A DNA stretch of 64,000 bases from Rhabdophis nuchalis (taxonomy: Eukaryota; Chordata; Lepidosauria; Squamata; Natricidae): positions 78,080,875-78,144,874 of the forward strand of contig CM077644.1 in NCBI GenBank assembly GCA_039707465.1, in the 5' to 3' direction. The first letter of the stretch is position 1; the number at the start of each line of letters is the position of its first letter. Both the position numbers and the translations under genes were made by a program. Shown one piece after another: positions 56,601-64,000 of this stretch. The notes beneath the pieces were generated by a model that saw only the letters and a program-made list of their open reading frames with translations, made no database searches and was not told the origin of the DNA.

Positions 56601-56943
56601 ACCGCTGTTGCGCGAGCTGCACTGGCTACCTGTCGTCTTCCGGGTGCGCTTCAAGGTGTTAATTACCATCTTCAAAGCGCTCCATGGCTCGGGACCTAGC
56701 TACCTGCGGGATCGGATCCTGCCCCATACATCCTCACGGCCGATTCGCTCCCACAGAGAGGGACTTCTCCGGGTGCCGTCCACTAGACTTTGTCAGCGGG
56801 CGACACCCAGGGGAAGGGCCTTCTCTGTGGCGGGCCCAGCCCTCTGGAATGACCTTCCCCCCGATATCAGGACAACCACGGACCTCCGCTCCTTCCGCTT
56901 AAAATTAAAGACGCACTTTTTTCGTCTGGCCGGCCTTGGGTAG
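53662..56943 (+). CDS. L2 LINE endonuclease/reverse transcriptase ORF, uninterrupted
   Basis: 1093 residues. Residues 1-155 are basic and of uncertain role, and the true start could be later. An APE-type endonuclease follows at about 158-370, with N163 (FCNARSV), E190 (GIAETWLG), D296 and N298 (GDFNLP), and D363/H364 (WSDHSLL), all expected catalytic residues. The linker is Arg-rich. RT spans about 630-860: motif A LLDLSAAFDTID with D723, motif B GVPQGSVLSPLLF, motif C YADD at 812-815. The C-terminal domain has LVTSRLDYCNSLYMGLP, LRELHWLPVVFRVRFK and AFSVAGPALWNDLPPD, typical of L2. In the family this protein nicks target DNA and copies LINE RNA at the nick. There are no stops or frameshifts, so it may still be able to move. 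Confidence 0.95.
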   Translation: MVSVLPSMYSRACLLLLRESPLSQVWPAVLSRAHFDEGLVSQEKWRKRRCRGFLVKKLLSVLGGTREEGGFRQVETSQKGTGRASGRRREADGSVKRGETQVIPVEGFPIQRVVGRGRAEGRQVPSSRLEARSRWLQTVGCHNPRRLGGQGIQSQGLRLMFCNARSVVNKAPLISDLVSEGEPDLVGIAETWLGHEGGHPLVEMCPPGYRAFHQPRALGRGGGVAVIIKEGLEPRETIVPQTSGCESLCVKWGLGRQLGLLVVYLAPRYVAAALPELLEVIATVAVETPRLIVMGDFNLPSLGESSVVAREFMASMTAMDLTQVIQGPTHEGGHTPDLIFVSGQWKSDLGTGDIVITPLSWSDHSLLRLDFPTAAPLRGEAEPESPIWYRPRRLMDPDGFQTALGPFPVSLTRAPMEDLTAAWNSAAVGALDRVAPLRPLSRRRTTLAPWFTEELRVMKRRKRCLERRWRASRSKSDRTQVRAHLRTYIVALRVAKRHHCATLIASAENRPAALFRVTRSLLQQREREAPLQGRAEEFVIFLQEKTAQIQSELTPIHGPVGCHERDLVWEEFDSVTSEDMDRLRGRLRATTCLLDPCPSWLVLASWEVTRGWLQEVVNASLSEGSLPASLKEAMVRPLLKKPSLDPALLNNYRPVSNLPFLAKVVESVVAQQFPRHLEEVDYLDPRQSGFRPGHSTETALVALVDDLWRARDGGCSSILVLLDLSAAFDTIDHGILLHRLGGLGVGGTVLRWFSSYLSGRSQFVRAGEQRSTPRPLTCGVPQGSVLSPLLFNAYMKPLGEIIRGFGVEYHLYADDTQLYISTPNHPNDAVAVMCQCLEAVRIWMGSNGLRLNPTKTEWLWFPAARFNQLSPTLAIGGEHLAPVDGARNLGVLLDTRLSMEDQVTAVARRAFYQVRLVRQLRPLLDRDALRTVTHALVTSRLDYCNSLYMGLPLRCTRRLQLVQNAAARAIMGTSRFAHVTPLLRELHWLPVVFRVRFKVLITIFKALHGSGPSYLRDRILPHTSSRPIRSHREGLLRVPSTRLCQRATPRGRAFSVAGPALWNDLPPDIRTTTDLRSFRLKLKTHFFRLAGLG

Positions 56944-57126
56944 TCTCTTTTTAGGTTAGGGTTTTTTAGGGGTAATTTTTAGTTTAGTTTATGGGTTTTA
57001 GCGCAGGATCTATTTAATCTATTTTTAACTCTGTATTTTGTATTTGCTTGTGTTTTATTTGTATTTTTAATTGCCTGTGCCCCGCCTCGAGTCCCCTTGG
57101 GGAGAGAGAGCGGGATATAAATTAAA

Positions 57127-57152
57127 ATTATTATTATTATTATTATTATTAT
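57127..57152 (+). repeat. Short (ATT)n tail of the L2 LINE
   Basis: About eight ATT units at the L2 3' end. The same tail is about 30 units long at 7441 and about 37 at 44855. Confidence 0.95.
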
Positions 57153-57317
57153 TTGTGGACTTCAACTCCCAGAATTCCTCCTCTCGCTCTTCATCTTGAT
57201 GATGTGCGGACGGACGGGGGAAGGGAGCTGGAACCGGTTCTAAAGGGCACTGTAGATTTGTGGAACCGCTTCTATAGAAGAGGTTAGAACTGGCAGGAAC
57301 CCACCCCTGGTACAGAT

Positions 57318-57967
57318 CTTCCTCCCCCCCCCTTTCAATTTCGAAATGCAGGCCACAGTTCATCCAATATCTTGTCTGTCGCAGTTCTGCTCAGTTGGGG
57401 ATGGCGATGAAATACAATCGCATAAGCCAGTTTATAAGTGGTGGGGGAAAAGCAGACAAATGGCTTTGAGAAGGTGAGAAAGCAAGAATCCATTGTGTCG
57501 GGCTTCAGAGTTGTTCCCTTGACAACTGTCCAGAACATTGCACTCTGCTGATTTCATGTTGGCTCAAGTTCTTGGCAGTGGAAATTATGCGTTTAGCAAG
57601 GCATGCTGGGTAGCCACTAGCAGGTAAAAATAGGTTGCCTTTTACTGAAAGGACAGGCGGTTGCCAAAACACTGACCTCTAGAACTCATGTGAAGGCTTT
57701 AGGAAGTATTGCTAACTGCTTTCCCGTTCGGATGCTGTAAACGTGAGAGGCAGGGGCAAAAAAAGGAATCCCATTCCTTGGGAAAGGACTCAGGGCTCCT
57801 GTGCACGCGCAGAGTACTTTCCTTCCAACAGCCAAAGATTCATTTACTTGTTACCTTTTCAAGAAACAAATCTAAAAACATTTTGGAATGAGCCTATACA
57901 GAGACTTCATCAAACGGTTCCTATCGGCTTGTTGGCGTTGAAAAAGAAAGATGAAACGAGAAATTCA
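57318..57967. other. Unannotated intergenic sequence
   Basis: No gene or repeat recognised. Confidence 0.5.
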
Positions 57968-58372
57968 AGTAATCCTCGAATTACGACCACAATGGAGGCC
58001 AACATTTCCGTTGCTAAGTGAGACATCTGTTAAGTGAGTTTTGCCTCATTTTGCAACCTTTAACCCTTAGCAGGTGCTAAGTTGCTAACAACCACTGCAG
58101 TTGTTTTAAGTTAGTAACACAGTTGTTAAGTGAACCTAGCTGCCCCATTGACTTTGCCCGTCAGAAAGTCACGAAAAGTGTTCACATGGTCCCAGGACAT
58201 TGCAAAGGTCCTAAATATGAGTCAGTTGCCAAGTGTCTGAATTTCGATCGCATGACCTTGGGGTTGCTGCAGCGGTCACAAGTGTGAAAAAACGGTCATA
58301 AGTCACTTTTTTCTGTGCCGTTGTAACTTCAAATGGTTACTAAATGAACTGTTGTAATTTGAGGAGTCCCTG
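57968..58372. mobile_element. Tigger/pogo-like MITE
   Basis: Left AAGTAATCCTCGAATTACGA and right TTGTAATTTGAGGAGTCCCTG ends with the standard interior (GGTGCTAAGTTGCTAACAAC, AAGTGTGAAAAAACGGTC). Confidence 0.75.
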
Positions 58373-58501
58373 TCGAAGGACCATATCATTTATAAAAGAT
58401 TATAGCTATTAACTCTTGGAAAAAACATCATGCTATTGTTTTCTGGAAGAAACATATGAAGTCACCAAAAGGCATGTGCGTTTCTCTCCTAAACATGTTT
58501 A

Positions 58502-58856
58502 AAGGTAAAGGTTCCCCTTGCACATATGTGCTAGTCATTCCCAACTCTAGGGGGCGGTACTTATCTCCATTTTAAAGCCGAAGAGCCAGCGCTGTCCGAA
58601 GACATCTCCATGGTCATGTGGCTGGCATGACTAAATGCCAATGGCATACAGAACGCTGTTACCTTCCTACCAAAGGTGATCCCTATTTTTCTACTTGCAT
58701 CTTTTTACATGCTTTCGAACTGCTAGGTTGGCAGAAGCTGAGACAAGTAATGGGAGCTCACTCCGTTACGCGGCTCTAGGGATTCAAACCGCCAAACTGC
58801 TGACCTTTCTGATCAACAAGCTCAGCATCATAGCCACTGAGCCACCTTTTAAAGCA
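58502..58856 (-). mobile_element. Sauria SINE
   Basis: Near full-length. The minus strand starts with a tRNA-like head (GGTGGCTCAGTGGCTATGAT; B-box GGTTTGAATCCCTAG near 58780). The body has TGTCTTCGGACAGCGCTGGC, and the tail AAGGGGAACCTTTACCTTT belongs to the Bov-B-like 3' end that Sauria SINEs use for mobilisation. The family is restricted to squamates and is good evidence of host. Confidence 0.93.
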
Positions 58857-59540
58857 TGTCTAAAAATGGTCAAATTGTAATTTTTGTTGCGAGAATCAAG
58901 GAAAACTCTTAAATATATGACAGGAGGGGAGAAAAAAAGTTTTCACTATAATGAAATAAAATTTAGTTTTTCTCAACGTCCCATCCAATATTTCTAGAGA
59001 GGGCTCCTCCGACATATTATTTCAAAGCCTTAATTTAGCTTGGCATCTTCGTGTCCCCTAATCTGAATATCGGTCAGGGATCCTATAGCTTCCAGTTTGT
59101 GGTGTGTGGTTGTGTTGTGCCCTACTTAATCGAGGCACCCCTCCTACGATTGTCCTGGATGAAGGAATCGCTTCTTTGGATATCTAGTTCACGTCTGCCT
59201 TAAGGTGATGAATCGTAATAAAAGAGAACAGCAGAAACCTCAGATGTTCCTCAGGAGTTAGGCTGAAAAGGACCAGGCATCACTTCCTTTACTTCACTGA
59301 GAGCCTTTGGCATTTCCTTTTATGTCCAAACTCAGCCGCTGGGAAGACTTGCCTCCTTTCTATGCAAGAGACTATGAAAATAGCTATTAACAGGCTCCCT
59401 GTTGATCACATTTATAAGCGTGACTATTCATTGTACCAGGCCTGAGAGTTCCATTCTTAAAAAAAATTCTAATTTGCTCTTTCAGGATTCCTCAGTAAAA
59501 TCCTAAATTTACAAAACAAAGGGTGCCTCAACACCAGTCA
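58857..59540. other. Unannotated intergenic sequence
   Basis: No gene or repeat recognised. Confidence 0.5.
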
Positions 59541-60432
59541 TCTATATAAATAAAAATGCAACAATAGTTTGTTCAAAACCGCTAATCTCCAAAAGTACTG
59601 CACCCATCGCTTCCAAATTTTCACACAACGTTCCTTTCAAGTACGGCACCAATGATATATATAGATTGTGTAGATGTCACACCTGTGCTAGGTACATGCA
59701 ACGGAAATGTAAAAAATTGTAAAAAAGTAGGTAGATGGATACAGAGAGAGCAGTGGGCCACAGGTTTTATGTCATCCTTTATGACGTAAAATACTCTGTC
59801 CATAAGATAGGTAGGTAGGTAAGTAGGTAGAGGGATAGAGAGGGAGAGGGAGAAATACTGTAGGTAGGTAGGTAGAGGGAGAGAGGGAGAAAGGGAGTAG
59901 ATAGGTAGGTTGGGGGTTATACGGTGGTTGTGTGTACGTGGTTGTGTGTGCAGGTCAGTGGTGGGTTGCTGCCGGCTCGCACCGGCTCGCGAGAACAGGA
60001 TGGTGAAATTTAGCGAGCCGGGGAGAAGGGCTTCCACGACAGACCTGGAAGTAAGTCTGTCCCACCCCTGGTAAGTGGGTGCTGTGTGAGAGGCAAGCCG
60101 CTGCTCGGTCCCTCATTCTCCAGACAACCCAGGCGAAGGGTGGTCGGCTTCTGCTCCTGGCCTAGGAAACAGATCTGGCCAGGAGGAAAGAGAAGGAGGA
60201 GAAGGGCGTGGTCTTTTTCCTCCCTATTCTAAAAAACGCTGTTTGCAGAATCAGCTTACAACCGAGGCAGCAAAGGCGCAGGGGAACGGGAGGCAGATCC
60301 GCCCAGGAGGAATTCACGCCCCATTTTTGCAATCAGGGAGGAAAAAGAGCATTTCCGGTGTAGATCTACACACAGATTGGTTGGCCATTTAACCAGACTG
60401 GGGCGCAGCAACACCTGGCCGGGAACGGCTAG
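59541..60432 (+). mobile_element. Non-autonomous Helitron
   Basis: Starts TCTATATAAATAAAAATGCA after a host A and ends GGCCGGGAACGGCTAG before a host T. The TC start, CTAG end, small GC stem (GCC/GGC) just before the end, A|T insertion site and lack of target duplication all fit Helitrons. The TATATAAATAAAAATG start and the GTTCAAAACCGCTAA block are typical of vertebrate Helitrons as I remember them. 892 bp, no Rep/helicase. The interior holds a TAGG-type simple repeat (59800-59910) and a hAT-like segment (59956-60069). Confidence 0.75.
59956..60069. mobile_element. hAT-like short element within the Helitron
   Basis: Ends CAGTGGTGGGTTGCTGCCGG and GTCTGTCCCACCCCTG. Flanks GTGCAGGT and GTAAGTGG do not agree, so it may be a captured piece. 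Confidence 0.6.
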
Positions 60433-60483
60433 TTCTTAATATGAAGGATAGATTTTTTTTCTGCCCCCTTCCCCCCCCAGGAT

Positions 60484-60690
60484 GTAGGTAGTCCTCGCCT
60501 TACAACAGTTCATTTAGTGTCCGTTCGATATTACAACGGCACGGAAAAAAAGTGACTTCTGACTTGTGGTTGCTGTTTGCAGGTTTCCCTCACAGCTTTC
60601 AGCAAGCAGAGTTAATGGAGGATGCAGAAATCAAATCACAAGGGACAATTCTTTAACAACCAAAAGCGACTCACTTAAAAACCAAAGGGG
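60484..60690. mobile_element. Tigger/pogo-like MITE, partial
   Basis: Left end GTAGGTAGTCCTCGCCTTAC and ATTTAGTGTCCGTTCGATAT block; the right end is lost or diverged. Confidence 0.6.
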
Positions 60691-61348
60691 AATTTGAAGT
60701 ATCTAATTTGATCAAATAGTCTTTCCTGTTACTTTCAATCATTTTAATTTTTAATCCCTTCAAATAATGCCCTAGAATTTGATTCCTTTTCATGTGCGAT
60801 GCCCAGCCAGTAATCTCACTGATGCATGGAATGTGTTGATGAATTTAATGCAGACACGTTTGGAAGACAGAAAATCTTAAAAGGACGGCGGATGCTATGC
60901 TAGACTCGACTCAGGCACTAGAAATTTTGAAGGTTCAAACTTTTGTCCACCAGATGGCACTAGAGCAGTAGGGAATCCAAGTCAGATTTTTTCCCCCCAA
61001 CCTCTTCAAGAATGCCAATTTTTCATTTTACCTGTAATTCTTCCACTCCTCCATTTTTGGGGTAAGGATTTCCCTCTACATCATTCAGGCAGCATGAATG
61101 TAATTTAGATTAGCACCTCGGCTTCCTTTAAAGGAGGCTACAACTTATTGCTTTTAACAGTTCTATTAGAGACAATTTTGATCACTTTGATTTCTGAAAA
61201 TGCTGCAGCAAACACCAGGGTGTTTACTACATCTTTAAAAGTATTTTAGCCTGGCAGGTTGCTTATTTGCAGAAAATGAATAGTTGCACTTATATATTTA
61301 TTGACCATGTTTTATCACTGGGCTGTACATTTGATATTTTCGGTGGCA
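60691..61348. other. Unannotated intergenic sequence
   Basis: No gene or repeat recognised. Confidence 0.5.
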
Positions 61349-61440
61349 AAATAATAATAATAATAATAATAATAATAATCTTTATTGTCATTGTACTAAA
61401 ATTACAATGAAATTGGGTATGAATGAAAATAACATATAAT
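61349..61440. repeat. (AAT)n run with TTTATTGTCATTGTAC flank
   Basis: About ten AAT units followed by CTTTATTGTCATTGTAC and AAATTACAATGAAATTGGG, a small motif commonly found at LINE 3' ends. Probably a LINE tail stub, clade unknown. Confidence 0.6.
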
Positions 61441-61452
61441 TCTTAAGAGAAT

Positions 61453-62039
61453 ACCAATAGTCCCCTACTTACAACTATATTGGGGCCAGAATTTCCATGG
61501 CTAAGCAAGTTGGTTGTTAAGTGAATCATGCCCAATTGTATGGATTTTTCTCATGGTTATTAACTGAATCATGCAGTCATTAAGCAAGTCCAGTTTCTCT
61601 CATTGGCTTTGCTTGCCAGAAGCAAACTGGGAAAGATACAAATGGCAATGGCCGCGGGGTTTCCAACTGTGGCAAAAACATACCAGTTGCTAAGCATCCA
61701 AATTTTGTTTATGTGACCTTGGGGGTATTGCAATGGTCGTAAGTGTGAGGAACGGTTGTAAATCATTTTTTTCCGATGAAGTTAGTAACCCGGTTGTTAA
61801 GTGAATCTGACTTCCCGTTAATTTCGCTTATCAGAAGGTCGCTAAAAGGATCACGTGACCCCCCCGGGAGGCTGCAACCGTCATAACTATGAGCCAGTTG
61901 CCAAGCCTCTGAATTTTGATCACATGATCTTGGGGGATTCTGCAAAGGTCGTAACTGTGAAAAACAGTCGTAAGTCACATTTTTCAGTGCTGTTGTAACT
62001 TTGAATGGTCACTAAAGTGTTGCAACTTGAGGACTACCT
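61453..62039. mobile_element. Tigger/pogo-like MITE with internal partial duplication
   Basis: Left end ATAGTCCCCTACTTACAACT and right TTGCAACTTGAGGACTACCTG. At about 590 bp it is half as long again as relatives, because the middle section (TTGTTAAGTGAATC to AGTCGTAAGT) occurs twice. Confidence 0.75.
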
Positions 62040-62108
62040 GCATTCTTTATAATAGAATAATAATATAATTGTTTAAGGAAAACATACCCTATTACTGTGA
62101 TTGCGAAC

Positions 62109-62404
62109 CAGTGGTTGGTTGCAGGGGGTACATCCCAGGTACCGGTGCCTGCTCGGAGCACCAGGTACTATTCCGGCATGGTGCTCCAGAGGGCCCATCC
62201 GCCTGCAAGCACTCCTTACCTGTCTTTAAACTCTTCAGCGCTTCCACGCACAGCGCGTACAATGCATGCGCGATGCTCCACCAAGCAGCTGGAGCATCAC
62301 GGAGGCTCGCAGAGGTGTTACTGGATGGTAAGACGCATGCATGTGGACAATGCCGGGCCCGTTACAACCGTACCGATTGGAACGGGATCTGGAACCCACA
62401 ACTG
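62109..62404. mobile_element. hAT-like MITE
   Basis: CAGTGGTTGGTTGCAGGGGG at the left and GATCTGGAACCCACAACTG at the right, inverted relative of 31985-32420. GC-rich and with several GCATGC runs. Confidence 0.7.
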
Positions 62405-62725
62405 TGGTGAACCTATGGCATGCGTGCCACATGAAGCCATATTTGCCGCTATGCGAGCTGTCCGCTCCAGCATGCATGCATGCGCCAACCAGCTGATATT
62501 TGGCCTTCCGGGTCGCTGGGGAAGGCCATTTTCGCCCTCCCAGGCTTCAAGAAAGCCTCCGGAGTCTAGAAGGGGTGAAAACTCTCCCCCTCCTCGCATG
62601 GGGTCGCGCACCCATGTGCTGGTGGGCGGAGCGCATTGAATTGTGGGTGAGGGCATGCACACACGTTTGATAGCACACACATAGACAATTTTGGCATGCC
62701 TTTACAAAAAGGTTCGCCATCACTA
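62402..62725. mobile_element. hAT-like MITE (GTGGTGAACC family)
   Basis: Left CTGTGGTGAACCTATGGCAT and right AAAAAGGTTCGCCATCACTA are inverted termini of a common hAT family. It shares its left end with the right end of the preceding element. Confidence 0.65.
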
Positions 62726-62982
62726 CCCTATCAGATACCAAGCTTTCATTTTAGCAGGAATCTTACTGAAAGAATCTGCCTATCAGTGAATTCTTGTCAG
62801 TCAGAGACTTTAAAAAGTGGAATCTAAGCTGTCTTATCTACTGTAAACAAACCTAAACAAGTCTAAAATGCGTATCTAAACAAATTTTGTTTTGTCACTT
62901 GTTTACTATTTTCTTTTCACAATCAGCATCAGGACACAATGAGGCAAGGTGTTTTTTCCCTCGAGAACCATTATTTAATACA

Positions 62983-63313
62983 CAGGCTGTCCTTGACTTA
63001 TGACCACCATTAAACCCCCATTGCTAAGCAAGGCACTTAAGTGAGTTTTGCCCCATATTATGATCATACAGTCGTTAAGGGAATCTGGCTTCCCCCATTG
63101 ATTTTGTTTGTTGGGAGCCAGGCAGGGAAGGTTACAGATGCTGATTGTGTGTTTCTGGGACATTGCGACTGTCTCAACTACACACCAAGGGCCTGAATTT
63201 TGATCACATGACCATGGGAATGCTGCAACGGTCCTAAATGTGAGTTACTTTTTTCAGTGCCATTTTAACTTCAAATGGTCACTAAACAATAGGTTTAAGT
63301 CAAGGACTACCTC
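62983..63313. mobile_element. Tigger/pogo-like MITE
   Basis: Left end CAGGCTGTCCTTGACTTATG and right TTTAAGTCAAGGACTACCTC, followed by TA. Slightly shorter than the canonical length. Confidence 0.8.
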
Positions 63314-63327
63314 TACAGCAGGGGTAG

Positions 63328-63503
63328 CAGTGATGGGTTTCAAATTTTTGAGAACCTACTCTCTAGGTGTGGCCTATTTTGTGGGCGTGGCTTGGCAGTC
63401 ATGTGACAGGGTGGGAGCGGCCACCTTTTAAAATGTGGTGAAACTCATTTAACAACGCTCTGGCTTAGCAACCAAAATTTTGAACTCAATTGTGATGATA
63501 AAT

Positions 63504-63591
<88 letters not shown>

Positions 63592-63787
63592 TCCTTCCTT
63601 CCTTCTTTCTTTCGTACTTTCTTTCCTTCCTTCCTTCCTTTCTTTTCCTTTTCTTCCCGTTGGGTCACTGGCAGCGGCAGGCCAGATTTACCTCCAGGTA
63701 CGCCACTGGGACCCCCTCTAACCGGTTCTCTAAATTTCACCAACCGGCTCTGGCGAGTAGGTGCGAGCCTGCAGAAACCCACCACTG
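63328..63787. mobile_element. hAT-like MITE with TTTC microsatellite (inner)
   Basis: Ends CAGTGATGGGTTTCAAATTT and GCAGAAACCCACCACTG; flanks AGGGGTAG (63320-63327) and AAGGGTAG (63788-63795), one mismatch. It is the inverted equivalent of 40385-40803, with a TTTC/TTCC array at 63504-63645. Confidence 0.88.
63504..63645 (+). repeat. (TTTC)n(TTCC)n microsatellite
   Basis: About 140 bases, mostly TTTC followed by TTCC units, inside the hAT-like MITE. Confidence 0.97.
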
Positions 63788-64000
63788 AAGGGTAGTCAAC
63801 CTTTTTATACCCACCACCCACTTTCATATCTCTGTTAATAGTAAAATGTTCTAACCGCCCACCGGTTTCACAGTAATGGTGATTTATAAAGTAGGGAAGT
63901 CAATTAAATTTAAAAAAAGGAAAGTGCTTCAGTATCGGACAAAACCCCTGCCGCCCACCATGAAAGCTGGACCGCCCTCTAATGGGCAGTAGGGACAAGG

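Larger units (their letters stand above)
53220..57152 (+). mobile_element. Full-length L2-clade LINE
   Basis: About 3.93 kb: 5' UTR (53220-53661), one long ORF, a 3' UTR of about 180 bases (CGCCTCGAGTCCCCTTGGGG), and an (ATT)n tail. Insertion point and ends are defined by comparison with the uninterrupted MITE at 43197. It appears complete and undamaged, unlike all other L2 copies here. Confidence 0.9.
52911..57309. mobile_element. hAT-like MITE carrying a full-length L2 LINE
   Basis: Left part 52911-53219 and right part about 57153-57309 together equal the uninterrupted copy at 43197-43690. Ends CAGTGGTGGGTTTCAAATTT and GGAACCCACCCCTG. Perfect 8-bp duplication GTACAGAT at 52903-52910 and 57310-57317. 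The LINE inserted after the MITE, so it is the younger of the two. Confidence 0.93.
63319..64000. mobile_element. hAT-like element (outer), cut by window end
   Basis: Starts CAGGGGTAG, interrupted at 63328, resumes TCAACCTTTTTATACCCACC at 63796 and continues through CCGCCCACCATGAAAGCTGG to the window end. Right terminus not reached. Confidence 0.75.

Noticed and set aside
58770..58856. tRNA gene on the minus strand
   Set aside because: A- and B-box are present but the sequence is the head of a Sauria SINE, and the cloverleaf is not complete. The same applies to 12229, 15740, 21144 and 31850.

Overview
This is vertebrate nuclear DNA, almost certainly from a squamate reptile and most likely a snake. 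The evidence is a spliced vertebrate gene under a CpG-island promoter, a Sauria SINE (a squamate-specific SINE class), CR1 and L2 LINE ends of the type common in snakes, and very many short hAT-like and Tigger/pogo-like DNA elements. Host assignment is inference from repeat content and was not checked against a database.

Region 1 (1-11,150) holds the 5' half of SERBP1 on the minus strand. Coding exon 1 is at 10551-10947, exon 2 at 5398-5551, exon 3 at 4992-5135, exon 4 at 4775-4846 and exon 5 at 4291-4365. All junctions have GT/AG sites and the reading phase carries through them, giving about the first 280 residues. The remaining exons are not seen and must lie left of position 1. Intron 1 is 5.0 kb and begins inside the CpG island. 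A YY1-type and two ETS-type sites sit just upstream of the start codon.

Region 2 (11,150-64,000) has no host gene that I can support. In other amniotes the gene 5' of SERBP1 is GADD45A, so this is probably the intergenic spacer; no GADD45A exon was recognised. The spacer is packed with nested transposons. The main items are: a decayed near-full-length L2 LINE (16.7-19.8 kb); 3' pieces of four or more other L2 copies; an L2 LINE with an uninterrupted 1093-codon endonuclease/reverse-transcriptase ORF (53.2-57.15 kb) sitting inside a hAT-type MITE with a perfect 8-bp target duplication; and a 5.56-kb endogenous gammaretrovirus-like provirus (33.8-39.35 kb). The provirus has two 507-bp LTRs differing at one visible base, a tRNA-Glu primer site and a polypurine tract, but scrambled and broken coding content. 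There is also a probable 892-bp Helitron (59.5-60.4 kb), two CR1 3' ends, several tRNA-derived SINEs, about ten Tigger/pogo-like MITEs and about twenty hAT-like MITEs, many with readable 8-bp duplications.

No operon-like or defence-type gene system is present. The biologically interesting content is the transposon archaeology: a defective provirus that appears to have moved recently, a possibly active L2 LINE, palindromic MITEs able to form long hairpins, and microsatellites growing from LINE tails and MITE interiors.
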